Origin: Paracyclopina nana
Lineage: Eukaryota; Arthropoda; Copepoda; Cyclopoida; Cyclopettidae
Direction of reading: 5' to 3'
Assembly: GCA_019096065.1 (NCBI GenBank)
Contig: JAGUCH010000008.1
Span: 1,493,001 to 1,557,000 of the forward strand
Length of the DNA: 64,000 nucleotides
Shown here: in pieces, positions 39,000 through 51,513 of the stretch
How the letters are laid out: each line of letters starts with the position of its first letter
Position numbering within the stretch: position 1 is the stretch's first letter
Translations under genes and position numbers: made by a program
The notes under the pieces: generated by a model
Database searches by the model: none
What the model was told of the DNA's origin: nothing
The model's input: only the letters and a program-made list of their open reading frames with translations

Positions 39000-40600
39000 A
39001 ATGATTTATTCTGGTCATGAAATGTAACAGTTTTTTGGTTAATGTCCTTTAACAATCAATCAAGTAATGAGACTTGGTTGGTTTATTTCATTTTGAAATT
39101 CAACTTGCAAATCTGAAATTCAATTGGAATGGCTCAAATTTCAAATAATCAAGATTTAACATAAATATGACTCTGACAAAATAGTACTTTTGCCTAGGTG
39201 TTGTGTGCAGAGCAGGTCAGAAATAAGCAATTATGTAAGGACAAAGGGCAAAGTAAAAGTTTATGAAAAGATTTCCAAAAGTCACACTAATGTCCTGAAA
39301 CTTTTTTTCTCCACCACTTTAGAACAGCCTAGAACTTTTGTATGGCCCCAAATGGTAGCTGATTTTTTTCCTCTTTTTTATAAAAAAAAAAATTGTGGCT
39401 GGTTTCACAGATGAGGTAGCTACAAAGATCTTCAAGCTTGACTGGTTCTTATTTTCACCCAAATTTACTCAGAGCTTGAAGGGATATGATGCTTTCAGAA
39501 ATTGCTCAGACATGTCAAAATTGCTTAATAAAATGCCTGATTGGCAGGATATTATTTCTAAGAGGGCTCATCCTTCACAATCCTTCATCATTTGGCCATT
39601 TTGTGGGTCATTAATGACACTGCACAGAGGGAGACTTGGCTCAAATGCAGAGATGGCAACTAGGGGGAAAAAGGGGGCTTTCCACACTGTGAGAGAGTAT
39701 TGGAAAGCTGGAAAATTATAGCATAGAAGTACCTGATGACAGGATCAAGGGTGCTTGAGTCACTTATGCAATTGTGCATTCATTCATGCAAAACGAAGTG
39801 GTTTTTGATCCACCCTAATGCTGTATTTGTTGCACACAGCAGTTGGTAGAATAGCTTAATCTGCTTAACCTACTTACTCAGCAAAAAAGAAAATATATAA
39901 TTTTTGCTTAGGAAAATATTGAAGGTTAACAATTTGGACCTTTTACAACCCATTTTCAGCTTTGTAGACTGATGACAACTAATTTACAACTGTAAGAGCT
40001 GTTTTGTATGTTTTATTTTGCCAAAATTTCCATAAAGCAAGCAAACAAATTTTTTTGAAGGTGTTTTTGTACTTTTAAAAGGTAACTTTTTTGTTAGTCA
40101 TTTTTCTAAATTATTCCACAGAAAAGGCTTGATTGTTTGCACAATATAAATCTAATTGCTCAACTATGCTTAGTTTGAGCTTTAACTTACATCAACATTT
40201 TCCCAAAATATTGGTTGAAATATGCTGGCTGAATACAGCCTAATAATTATAGAGGGTCCAAGCTGTCAGGGAAACAAATGATGGAAGAGTTTATATGAGG
40301 TAAATATGTAGTGCTCACATCTGTTAAAGGGCTCTTTCTGCAAGATTAAATGTCATGTAGTTGCAACAATATTATATACTGTATTCCAGCCTGGAAAAAG
40401 CTCATATAATGGCATTGCATGCAACTGATACACATAATATTGAAATATGCACTACTGCATTGTAAAGTCCCTTGAGGCTTGTGCACTTATTTGGAATAAA
40501 ATGATTTTTTATGCATTATTGTGTTCATGTTAATTATGTTCACCTGTTGTATTGGCTTCAGTTAAAACTGTTTGAGAACAAGGCGTGAAATTTAGCAGTG
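39000..40600. other. no supported gene; upstream of the receptor gene
   Basis: A 108-codon plus-strand frame at 39395-39721 (LFSPKFTQSLKGYDAFRNCS) is open but starts from GTG and matches nothing I know. There is a weak family B copy near 39030-39130 and an inverted family A copy near 40095-40245. Confidence 0.25.
40095..40245 (-). repeat. family A interspersed repeat, copy 5
   Basis: The reverse complement has ttttgggaaaatgttgatgt, aatcaagcctttt and ggaataattt. Intergenic. Confidence 0.45.
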
Positions 40601-40644
40601 GAGTATATTGATTAAAAGCTAACAGTTCTAGTTGTCCACAAACC

Positions 40645-42221
40645 ATGAAGGCTCAAACAGCTTTCACAAAATTGAAAATCCACTGCAAAATTGCCCACTT
40701 TTTGGGCCTTTTCCCTTGCTACTTTGACAATCAGTTGAACTTGAGGCCCTCCAAAACTTGGACTTTATTGCTGAAAATTTGTGGAGTCTTCAGCCTTTGT
40801 TTTGTGCTGGTTATCTTGGCTGCTCTCAATGTGATACTTTTTCAATTGGACCATACCAAATATAAGTGGTATAATATCTTTGACACTTTGGGAAATATCT
40901 CTGATGGCAACACTGACATAGTGGCTCTCTATGCTCCTTATCCTGTGTCCATTTATGCCTGCATCACCATAATTTATGACTCTTTGACAAACTGGAACAA
41001 AACATTGCCTTTATTGGAAGATTACATCACTTCTCATTTGCCTTATGCAGCCCAGCAGTCAATGTCCATAAAGCCCTTTTACACTTTTACTTTTGGGTAA
41101 TTGATCCAAATTCACTTACATTATTATGACCGATATTTTAAACAATATTATGTTTAATCGAGCTTTTTTCTTGGAGTTTCTCCATGTTTTTTGTGAAATA
41201 ATGGCTTGTGAGTTCAACAATACATAATATTGTTGCTCTAGCAAGCCTTTTTATAATGAATTTGCACATTTTCCCAAAATGTTGATCATGAAGCTTAATT
41301 TTGTAACATGTCTTTTTAGGTCAGCTTTACTGATGTATGTCACAGTTTTTGTGTTTGTTGTGCATATCTCTTTGATTTCTTGTGAAGCTGTTGAAGTGTC
41401 CAAGTTGTTTGGCATCATCATAGCCATTCCATTATGGGCCACAATTATACTGCTTGTGTTTCCTATGGCAGTTGGTCAAAATGTATTCATCTGCCAAATT
41501 ATCAACCTGAAAGCTTGGGCCAATTCTTTGACCAAAAAGACTGACAGCTCTGAACTGAACCAGTACATAAAAGCCTTGAAAATGGCCAATGCACTTTGCT
41601 CTAGAATTATATTTGTCCTAGTCTTCACTTTTACTTTTTGTGGCATTTCCACACTCTACAGATCCATATCAATGGTCCTAGGTAAACTACTTTTGAAAAG
41701 ACATTTAGTCGATAAGACTCAATTTTTGAAATAGCTTGAAAGCCCAACAAGATTATCTCTTGTTGTTAAACCAAGCCATTTCTTGTCAAAAAATTTGGAA
41801 AAAATATATATGAAAGCTCATATTCACATCTTTGTCATAATACTAAATATTACTCAGTTTTTCAAGTTGTCAATAACTAGAATTGTAATGTTTAGGCAAG
41901 TATGAAATGGAGACCAATCAGATAATTGTCTCAGCAACCAATGGAGCTTTTGGAGCCTCAATGATGTATTGGCTCTTCAACATGGCTGAAGCCACAGAGT
42001 CTCTCTTGGATAAGCACCAAGAGATCATTGACCAAGTGCATGAGGACCAATCCTGGATTCAAGATCTTGACTTAGTTAACTCTGTGAACCAGCTGGAAAA
42101 GTTCAGGGGCTTCTCTGGCCTCAATTTCTTCACCATGAACAAATCCTTGCTGACCTCAATCAGTGCCAATGTAGTCACTTACCTAATCATTCTCATCCAA
42201 TTTGGATCAGCTGAAAAATAA
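40645..42221 (+). CDS. gustatory receptor-like seven-transmembrane protein
   Basis: Exons 40645-41096, 41320-41681 and 41896-42221, in phase (2, 1), give 379 residues, a typical insect/crustacean Gr length. Hydrophobic segments include LLLKICGVFSLCFVLVILAA, LLMYVTVFVFVVHISLISCE, FGIIIAIPLWATIILLVFPM and IIFVLVFTFTFCGISTLY. The last exon ends with GFSGLNFFTMNKSLLTSISA then NVVTYLIILIQF. The TYhhhhhQF motif in TM7 is the hallmark of arthropod gustatory receptors, and intron placement near the C-terminus is also typical. Likely a ligand-gated cation channel subunit in chemosensory neurons; the ligand is unknown. Both introns carry a family A repeat. The ATG at 40645 follows the ACC context CAAACCATG. 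Confidence 0.8.
41150..41290 (-). repeat. family A interspersed repeat, copy 6
   Basis: The reverse complement has ttttgggaaaatgtgc, aaaaaggcttgctagagcaa, aatattatgtattgttgaac and caagccattattt. It occupies most of the first intron of the receptor gene (223 nt). Confidence 0.65.
41730..41830 (+). repeat. family A interspersed repeat, copy 7
   Basis: Landmarks cttgaaagcc, gattatctcttgttgt, accaagccatttctt and aaatttggaaaaa. It is in the second intron of the receptor gene (214 nt), opposite in orientation to copy 6. Confidence 0.6.
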
Positions 42222-42222
42222 A
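42217..42222 (+). terminator. poly(A) signal overlapping the stop codon
   Basis: AATAAA contains the TAA stop of the receptor gene, so the 3' UTR would be about 10-30 nt if this signal is used. Confidence 0.45.
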
Positions 42223-42224
42223 AA

Positions 42225-43070
42225 GTTGAATTGGTGATGATGCTGAGCTCATTTGCAGTGCATAAAGACAATAGGCTAGAAATGGCAAAACAGTGGTATT
42301 AGGTCAAGGATCCCATCTCGATTTGGACCACTGACCAATAAAAGGCTCTTTTGATCCACATCACTAAGCTCAGCTGGTTTGCTAATGCACAGACTTTTGG
42401 ACTTTTCTGCACAATAAGCCTTGTTTTTTGGGACATAATTAGATGTACTGCAGCTTGGAAAACACCTCTTGCTATGAATGGGTATTGACTGCATTTTGCA
42501 CTAGTGAGAGTGCCAATGAGATAAATAACCTTAATTAGGTTGTGTATTTTAAGCAATTTTGGCTTAAAATATTTTGTGCAATATCATGCGTTGCAAAAAT
42601 GATAAACATGCTTAATTGAGCTTGTTATTGAAATCTGTTTCTAATTTTTTAAATGAGCTTGTTTGCACATCTTAAGCTAATAATATTGCTCTACAAAGCA
42701 TAACTTGATTGAAATTACTTTTATATAAATTTGGCCACAATTTTTACTTAGTAACTTATTTAATGATGGCTTATAAAACTGCATTTCAAGATTGAACATT
42801 ATTACTCTTTAGAAATGAGTAGGATAGCTGTACTAGCAGAGGTTTTTATTGCTTAGGAGCAATTCTTTGAAAAACCTGTTTATCACATCTGCTTTGTAAC
42901 CCTTTTCCTGCTGAGCCTTGCCCTGATCATCAGCTTCAATTTTCTCTTGCCAACTTTATGATAATCTATTTTCAGCTTTGTGCTCTACATGAGAAGGGCC
43001 AACTTGGCAGAAAAACAGGTCAAGCAGATTTAGGCAGAGCTAAACTTGGTTCTGTTTAATTGTGGATTTT
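42225..43070. other. spacer between receptor and CUB genes
   Basis: No supported ORF. A weak inverted family A copy lies at about 42585-42730 (reverse complement has agagcaatattatta and gtgcaaacaagc). Confidence 0.35.
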
Positions 43071-43074
43071 CACT

Positions 43075-45405
43075 ATGAAGCTTCTGGGAATTTTCATTTT
43101 TGCCTTTCCATTTTTGGGATTGGTTCAATCAATTGAAGAAACTTCAAAGCCTCTTAAAAAAACAAGTAAAAGCCTAGATATCTAATTATTCAAAATACTA
43201 TTACCACTTTGTTGGCAAGATAAATATATTGCAATAATAAGTTATTTTTAGTTTAAGGTATTTTTATGAAATTATCAACCAAATACTAAATAAATTATGT
43301 GACTCTAAAATAGTTTATGCATATATTCCTATATGTAATAGATTTTATGTAGTTTCAATAATAGCATTTGGATATTTTCAGAGCAATGGTCCATTTTTTC
43401 TGTGGTCAAATTCCCCAATGCTCCTTGCGTGGCTGTCTCGGACCAGACCATGTTTGGTACATGCTTATCTTCTTCCGAATGCACCCAAGTTGGAGGCGTG
43501 AAAGACGGAAATTGTGCCTCAGGATTCGGTGTATGCTGCACTATCACGTAAGCATATAAATGGCAGGATGGCGCCACCATGTCTGGCCTAAATTAACGGT
43601 TTTTCCGTCTGGCGCCATTTGCTTACCATTTGCTTTTCTTTCACTTGCAGCATCAAAGGTTGTGGAGGGACCATTTCCAGGGTGATTTTTAGCTAAAATG
43701 TATTGTTTGTTAAATGGAAATCTTTTTTCTACCATTCTTTGCAGAACAATTCATATGCAGTGAGCCCTAATTACCCAGGGGCTTACACTGAAGTTGGCAA
43801 GACCTGTGCTTACACCATTAACAGTGATGGAGACAGTAAGCTGCAGATCAAAGGGCTTTTCTAATTGCATTTACCAGGGTCATGTTTTGATATTGTTCAT
43901 AGATATTTGCCAATTGAGGCTGGATTTTGATGACAGTGTCATTTTGGGCACAAATAATGATGGAACTTGCACTGACTCCATGGAAGTGTTCTCACCCTCT
44001 ATCAAAGGGAATGTCATGGGAGCAACCTGTGGACTTATCACTGGCCAGCATAGTAACTACATCCTTTATTGGTGTTTTGATAATAGATTCCACCTGCATT
44101 GTTTTGCAGTGTATGTGGAAACTGGTAAAAACAACCCTGCGGCAACCCTGACCTTCAAAACTCATCCAACTACAGCTGGAGACCGAAAGTGGAAGGTACC
44201 CTGATAAAAGCGTGATTTCGTGTTCATCTTGCAAGGTTGTCATAAAGTGTAGCAAGGATTTCAGAGCCTTCCTCATTGGAAAATCTATGCTCACATAGGC
44301 ACCAAACTAGCCCATCGTCTATTAATCATCCACTGGCATCGATACTAATTCTCAAGGCTTGGGATTCACCTTTAAAAATTATAGTAATTTCTGCATAAAG
44401 CAACTTAAAAACTCTTTTAAAAAAACTATATTTTTAAAACATGATTTTTTAATGTTATACCTAACTTTACTTGTAAATGAAACATCATTCGAGTACAATG
44501 AACGTTTGGTAGCAATCAGCCTAGTTTGGTGTCAATCACCTCATAGATTTACCAATCTCTTAGGCTCTGAAAACCCTTCTTCAATTTATGACAACCTTGC
44601 AAGATGATGATGTGTATGCTTCAAAATGACGATGCTTAGGTTCGAGTTCAACAAATCGAATGTGAAGCAGTCTTCAGGGCTTACCCTGATTGCCTTCAAT
44701 ACCTCACTGGAGTGAGTGGGGCCTACAAGTCGTTCAACTTTGGCGCCACCATCCCCAAAAATAATGCCTATACAATCTGCATTCGCCAAGAGGAGGGCTA
44801 CTGTTCCATTGCTCATGGTGTCAATCCTCTTCCTGGTGGAGCTAGGCCATTTTGGCTTACGCAAGATGACGCCACAAACAACGTAGCAAAGGTAAACAAA
44901 TATGGTATATGACTTTTATATATATTATATACAGCTTTTCAATTGATGTTTTGAGTGCATTTTGAATTATTTGCTAAATTTGCTCAAATAATCTGAGGCG
45001 TTGAAGCACTGCCTTGTATACCTAAATAAGAAAGTGAATTTTCATTGCAGAGGACTAGAGGTTGCGACAAGGCTCAAATTCAAATTCGCTCAAATGCTAA
45101 TGATGCTGACATCTATTGTGGGCGTAGTTTCAATAGCGCAAGAGATGATGTTGATCACGGGGTAGTTTACGGTGAGTGTAAAAAAGCATTTTTCCCCCTT
45201 AATTTCTGACATGTTATTTTTTCTGCAGCCTCTGCTCTTCCATTTTATGTGTATGTTACATCATTTAATGAGTAAGTAGTCATTTCTTAGCGATTTTCAG
45301 CCAATCCTGTCATGCTACTTGTTTTGCAGAGTCCAAGAAGGACCCAACACAGGTTTCAGCTTGAAGTACACTCAGCAACCTTGTGGCGAAAAACCGACAA
45401 ATTAA
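43075..45405 (+). CDS. secreted CUB-domain protein, complete ten-exon gene
   Basis: Exons 43075-43165, 43382-43547, 43651-43681, 43745-43835, 43903-44052, 44110-44195, 44640-44891, 45051-45171, 45229-45271 and 45330-45405 all join in phase to 368 residues. Residues 1-19 (MKLLGIFIFAFPFLGLVQS) are a signal peptide. A Cys-rich N-terminal segment follows (IFSVVKFPNAPC, GTCLSSSECTQVGG, CASGFGVCC) and then a CUB region (CGGTISR, SYAVSPNYPGAY, CAYTI, CQLRLDFDDSVILG). A second CUB-like half carries IECEAVFRAYPDCLQYLTGV and AYTICIRQEEGYCSI. This layout is common in large arthropod families of extracellular CUB proteins of unknown function. Exon 3 is a 31-nt microexon encoding the CGGTIS start of the CUB fold. 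No protease domain is present. Confidence 0.85.
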
Positions 45406-45449
45406 TCACATGAGTGAAGATGTGTATCAATATATGTTCTTATGTATTT

Positions 45450-46350
45450 CATGATGTAATGTTGCTCTTCAGTACATTTTTTAAATATTGACTAATATTT
45501 CAAAATGCTGTAATACATATTTTGACATCTTTTGAATTATTATCTTTTTGGAAGTGTTTGAAATGATTTTTGCTAAATCTCAGAATTTGCTTGATATTTT
45601 TAAGAAAAACTGTAAGGATGTTTTTACTTGGCAACTTTAACAGCTTGGGTGACAATTGCTCTTGACAGTGCCAATGTGTGAATCAGGCCAACTTCTAAGC
45701 AATACAGTATAAGACAAAAAATGAATGGGAGGACAACCTTGCCATGTCTCACTGAGGGCAAATCAGCTTTCAAGACCCCCAAACATTTTGGCACTTTTCT
45801 ATGGGAATAAAAGTTCTTTAAAATTGAGATTTGAGATAATTGAGATAAATGCCTTTATTAAACTGCAAAAGTAGTCACTTTCTGGTCATTTTCTATGTGA
45901 TCAAATACAATCAAATAAATTACTACATAAATGTAAGCTTATTTCTAAATGTAGCCCCAGTGTGGCCCAACCATCAATACAAAAGAGACTTTGTGTGACC
46001 ACAAGGAATTGGAGCAAAAAATAGCTAACTGTACTATTATAAGGTAAAAGATAGGCTATGATTGCCCTAAAATGGTGTTTTAGTTCCCTTTTACTCAAAA
46101 ATATCATAATTACATGTGCTAATAAATAACAAAAGTGAAAACGGCCTGAAAATGGGCAAATTCAAAATAAACTTTTTCCAAGCCAACTTGATTTCTAAGG
46201 CAAAACGCTAATTTGGACACTTTCAATAACCTAGAAGTCAGAGCTCAAAATTGTTCTTAAAATGAGAACTTGTCGGATTTTTTTGTGAGCGTGAAAACGG
46301 CTTTTTGTCCCTTATTCACTTACACAGTTTAAAAGTATCTTCAAGGATTA
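45450..46350. other. spacer with a family C repeat
   Basis: No supported ORF. It contains the inverted family C copy. Confidence 0.35.
46140..46275 (-). repeat. family C interspersed repeat, copy 2
   Basis: The reverse complement matches 27705-27850 over collinear blocks (aaagtgtccaaatt, ccttagaaatcaa). Confidence 0.5.
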
Positions 46351-46360
46351 TTGGTTGCAG

Positions 46361-46540
46361 TATTTGGCATGGCCATTTGGATGTGCTTTGCTGAGCCAGT
46401 GGGTGGTTAATGCCCTTTTTGTGAGTTATGAGCTTTAGTTGCATCATGTAGATATTCTTCTTATTGGCTCGTTACCTCTCCTACTACAGCCCATAATCAT
46501 CAACACCCCGAGAGCCAAAAGCCGGAGATGGATAGCCTGA
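46361..46540 (+). CDS. last two exons of an unidentified gene
   Basis: Exon 46361-46420 (TTGGTTGCAG acceptor, GTGAGT donor) encodes YLAWPFGCALLSQWVVNALF. It joins in phase 0 to 46490-46540, which encodes PIIINTPRAKSRRWIA and a TGA stop, with AATAAA at 46555-46560. The hydrophobic segment followed by a basic tail suggests the C-terminus of a membrane protein. Upstream exons were not found and the family is unknown. It could be a chance combination of splice-like signals. Confidence 0.3.
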
Positions 46541-48594
46541 ATACCATCTATACAAATAAAATACAATGTTATAATACGTATACCTTAATTACACTCGTGC
46601 ACAGATATGGTGATAATCTCCAAATTGCCTTACTGAGGGTGAGTATTTTTTTGAAATCTCTTGAACATATTTCCTTTACTTCACTGTGCAGTTTGGTCAG
46701 ATCCCAATCACTTAACATGGCATTTGTTCGTTTAATTAAGTTACTATCTCTGTATGGCGCTAATATTGCAAAAGCAATTAAATGCTTCCACCCTACCATA
46801 GCTATTATGAGATGAGGTGGAAAAAAGCAGTTACTTACTTAGACTTTGGGGATGTGGATGTGTGGTCATTATGTCTCTATTGAAGAGACCAACCAGCATG
46901 TGCACAGTGGGGGATCCAGGCTCAAAAGCTAATAGCACAACTAGTGAGTTTGGTCTAGTTTTGTCACCCCAGTGCTTTGAAGACATAGAGACGTAATTAT
47001 CACCCCCAAGAAATGTCCTCTCATCCAGGGGGAAATTGGCCATTAGAAAGCAAAAATGAGCAAAGCGGACGGACTTGCACAAAATTCAATAAAGGTAAAT
47101 TGTTCGCTCAGCAAACTGCACAAGAGAGTAATGAGAATATGTTCAAGAGTTTTCAAATAAATACTCTCATACAAGCAAGCAATTATCCTAAAATCAGTTG
47201 GTCTGTACATGGATGACATTTGTCTAGAATACGTTAAAAATACGGTGCTTGCTTTGCTGAGCTAAATTTGGCAAGAGATTGCTTTCTTCAGTGTGGTATG
47301 ATAAATGCTGCATTATTTGCACCTTGGAAGGGTACTTTCGCACACATTTTGGTGGGTGTGTAACTTTGGCAGAGGCTCATTCGGACCACAAAGGATCTTC
47401 TACACACCGCATGCTCCTTTTGTGAAGGCTTCCACTTCAGGATTGCTGATGACCGTCATGATTCAATGTCTGCTGCCATGAAGAAATACCATGCAGTTCT
47501 TCCTCTGGCCAAAAATGCTACATAAGGGTAAAAAGCAATATAGAGAGCTGGTTCTCATATTCACAAAAAGTTGAGAAAAAGCAACTTTGCACCAAAGCTA
47601 ACCGCTGAACAAGCAAAGCTGTAGGCCCTAATCATCTGCAAAATTATCTTCAAATATTTTTCCAATTTCACTTTTCAATTTACACATATTTTTCTCATTG
47701 TTTTAAAAAAGAATGGCTTTAGAATACAATTATAATATATAATTTTGATGCCCTTTTTAAAAAAAATCTTTTTCAATAATTTTACTTACCATAATAAGTT
47801 TTATAATATCAACAGTGATATTCAGCTGAGCCAAGCCTTTGAGCAGTTTCAGTGTGTGCAACTAATAATGGTGGTTCAAGAAACTTTCCAGCTGTGGTCT
47901 GGTTGTTATCCTTTCCTAAGTGAAATAATACCAGCATTTCACTGGGAAAAAACCCAGTGAAGCATTGAGCATCATTTGATTTGGTTCTTTCTGCACAAGT
48001 TCAAAGCAAGAAATCCAGTTCTTCAACAGCATATGGTATAGCAGCATATACCATATTGTACCATTTGGGAATATAAACAAGACACTTTCTCCACTATGGT
48101 AGGAATACCTTCTTTGCAGCATTCCATTTTGGCAGAAAAAAGGGGAAAGCCTGTTGTCTCAAGGGGCCAACAAAGCAGCTATATTAAACCATTTTTCTTG
48201 ACCATGACCATTGCTGAATTTTGACCAAAAAAAGGGGAAAAGAAGAAACTAGGGAATCTGGTGAAAATGAGGGAGGAAATTAGTTTGGCACAAAGTTAGG
48301 GCACAATTAAGCCTGGATTTGGCCTTCTGTAACATAGAGGAGGCCTTAATAGTGACAATAAGCCAGTTGTAGCACTATAGCAGTAGGACATTGCAGTTCT
48401 TTTACAGTGTGCAAAAAAGTTTTTTAATTGGGCCTCCCCCATTATTTAGCCTCTCAACTTTTCCTCCGGAATTCCGGGTAGCTCCAATTGGATTTTTCCC
48501 ATTTTCTAGCTGTTGACTTTGTATTCTAACTGTGTGCTCATTTGCAATATTGAATTGAAAGCTTAAAGAAGGAAAGCAGCTACAAGTTTTGCTG

Positions 48595-48690
48595 AAATTC
48601 AGTTTTGGTCACTGAAAACAAAATTGAGAGAATTCAACTGAGTCTCATTACTGTTGTTTTGAATGAGTACATCCATAAAAAAATTGCTTT
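48595..48690 (+). repeat. family B interspersed repeat, copy 1
   Basis: Landmarks attcagttttggtcactgaaa, aaattgagaga, caactgagtctcatta and ccataaaaaaattg. Confidence 0.6.
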
Positions 48691-49969
48691 TTTGACCAGT
48701 AAATCTCAAGTCTCGACAAACGTACAAAATTAGGTCTATTTCTTGATGAAGGCAGATGATCAAAGTTAACTCATATATTGTCTTCCAAATTACCATTGCA
48801 TTGCCTTTTTCCTGAACAAATAGAGATCCAAATCATAACTTTTTGTCGCTATCTAGTGAAAAAATATGGGAAGTTCTGGAGTGAAAAGGGATGCGACGAC
48901 TTTTTTGTTGACAAAACGGTACTATTTTTTTCAGGCAAACAATTTTAGAAAAGTCAGTATAATTCTTGTTTTTTATTTGAGAAATCAAGCTAACAAAAAG
49001 TACAAGAAGTTTTGTAAATAGCCATATCAATTATTGTTAGCTTCAAACTAAAAATTAAAGATTCATTGAAAATATCAAAATTAAAAAAAGGATTGTGGCC
49101 AAATCGATTCGCTTATTGTAGCGCGACATTCTGCCTCACGATAGTGTTGTTTCTTGATATCTTATGCATTCATACAATTTCTGTCAGAAAAGGCCATGTC
49201 TGTAGGAATCTTATTGTAAATAGAACTAACTGGTACTGATGATTTCCTTTCCGGATACACGCCAATTTTGCCCATAAAGATCGCGTGGAAGACTCTATTT
49301 CAATGTAATTGTTATGATTTAGATCTCTATATTATGAAAAGAAAAATGATAATGATAAGTTTCAATTGCCAATTAGACTTTCAGTGCCTAAAACTGAAAT
49401 ATTCAGAGGATGCATGGAATTTATTTGCATCAATATTTTATATAAAACTTTTACATGAACATAGAGCTGCATCAATGATTTGTCATGGTGCAGCAGCAAT
49501 AGACAATCATTTTTCTGACTTTTGAGTAGTAGTGCATGGCATCATCAGCATTCATTAGATTTGGTCCCTACTTCTCCACTTCTATCATTAGTAACTATGG
49601 TGGAAAATACAAAATGGAGTCATGGAATTGACATGATTAATTGAAAATCTTCCACTATGAGAAGAAAGTTTGGCTCACTGATGATATCTTATGTTTGAGA
49701 GTGTGGCTTTCTTATGCCTCTTTTTCCACTGTGGCAAGCTAGCTTGCAGCACTCTGAAGATGTTTGACACTATCTGGAAAGTGGCCTCAACTTTTCCAAA
49801 ACCTGATTTTGACATTTCAAGACATTCCCTTGTGATACCACAGTTTGGATCCAGTAAGCTCTATGGATTTCCCAATACTCCCTTGAATTTTTAAACCAAT
49901 ATTTTCAGAGAAAATCCAAAGAGAGCATTTTCCAAAAATTGACGCAACCAACATTTAACAACATTGTTT

Positions 49970-50070
49970 TTTTTCAGTTTTGGGCACTGAAAGTAAAATT
50001 GCACTCTTACAATCAAGTCTCATTTCTTTTTGGTTTGTTTCGTATGAATTGTTCTGCCAAAAAAACAAAT
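49970..50070 (+). repeat. family B interspersed repeat, copy 2
   Basis: Landmarks tttcagttttgggcactgaaa, aaattgcac, caagtctcattt and gccaaaaaaac. Confidence 0.55.
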
Positions 50071-50524
50071 CTAACTATAAAAAGTGAAATGTCGTCAATG
50101 TTCAAGAGCTTTTTTCATGGGATTGCAATATTAGTAATAAATAAGTGACTACTGCATCAGGGAAAATACGGGAAATCAACTTTTGACCCGGAATTGCTGA
50201 TTTCCCCTTGGGCCAGTTGTATTTAGAGTAATTGCTTATACACAAAATCTTGCGTATTGCTTTCAGCCCCATATTTGATATGCCACTCACACTACAGAGA
50301 GTGTCCCATCAAAACTGCCCTCCCTTTTTTTGTAAGGATACTGCAGTTCTAAAAGATTTAGCAAAATGAGTTACTACTAGTTGTCTAGACATAAAAAATA
50401 CAACTGCATTGAGCTAGATGAAATTGTTTTTTTGCCCCTTGGTTGAAATGGGAAAAATAATGGACATGCAAAAATGAGAAAAGCCAATATGCATGCAAAG
50501 GTTATACAAAATCAGATAAAGTAT

Positions 50525-50665
50525 CATTTGACGACATTTTTATTTTTGTCGTGTCATATACAATTTTTTTGGCATGTGTCAAAACACAAAACAATCAGTC
50601 AAGAAATGAGTCTCGGTTGTTATCTTGCAATTTGTCTTTCAGTGTCCAAAACTGAATTTCAGCAA
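50525..50665 (-). repeat. family B interspersed repeat, copy 3
   Basis: Reverse complement of the same block order: aatttttttggcatg, aagaaatgagtctcggttgt, gcaatttgtctttcagtgtcc. Confidence 0.6.
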
Positions 50666-51500
50666 AAGAAGAAACGCTTTGTGCGCTTACTTTTTCCCAG
50701 CTCAAATCCAATATCCAATACACATCAGCTGATGACAGCTGAATTAATTTGAATTTGCGGCTGCTGTCAAAGGCATGCATTTAGAGATTTAGTTTAGATT
50801 TTGCTAATGGGGTCACATCACACATGGCAATAGGGTAAAAAGGGGGATGCTTTCATTTCCTATGAATTCTGCGACAGAGTCTCAAGAGTGCACTACTTTT
50901 TGGACGCGCTCGTGCGCTTGACAGCTGAGACTCTCAATACATAGGAAATTGCTCTGCTCAGATCAAAAGGGCAAAAATTCTCGCCATCACAACAGGAATT
51001 GAGCAGGTCCAATTTCAGGCTTCAATGGACTCAAACTTTGGCTACTTGCTAATTGGCAAATGACAGCCTACCAAAAGACCTAACTTTGCGCTCAAATTAG
51101 AACTCTGAGTTGATACCAAAATTGCAAACTTGCAAATTCATAACTTTCATACATCATCAATATAGGTCAAGAAATCATCCATATAGGTTGATATGTCATT
51201 AACTAAAATACATTACAATGTGATCTCTTTATAAATAATGATGTATGTTTTTGTTTGAATAAATGTTTTTCCATGATTTTTGTTAAGTTTGACTAGACAA
51301 AATGTTGGTTTTTTATTTCAATGCCTGTAAATAATAATTGAGAATGAATGCACAGTTGGAGAGTAGTGGTACACAATGATGATGTTGTAGTGAGGTTTCT
51401 TCTTGTTCAACACTATTTTTTACACTTAAAATATTATGATGCCTTAGTAGTGTGTCCATTGTCACACAAAACCGGTTAATGCAAGTGATGTTGCTGCACT

Positions 51501-51506
51501 TTTATT
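51501..51506 (-). terminator. poly(A) signal AATAAA of the Ig/FN3 gene
   Basis: TTTATT on the plus strand, eight bases past the minus-strand stop. Confidence 0.5.
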
Positions 51507-51513
51507 TTCTTCT

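Larger units (their letters stand above)
46560..51500. other. about 5 kb without a supported gene
   Basis: AT-rich. It holds three family B copies (48595, 49970, 50525) and two CACAGTGG/CCACTGTG motifs (46905, 49727). Open frames of 60-95 codons are scattered and unconvincing. Confidence 0.35.

Noticed and set aside
39395-39721. 108-codon plus-strand ORF
   Set aside because: GTG start, no family signature, no partner exons.
43550-43630. Two TGGCGCCA palindromes that could suggest a primer-binding site
   Set aside because: They lack the following AACGTGGGGC-type sequence and lie in a small intron of the CUB gene with no LTR-like flank.
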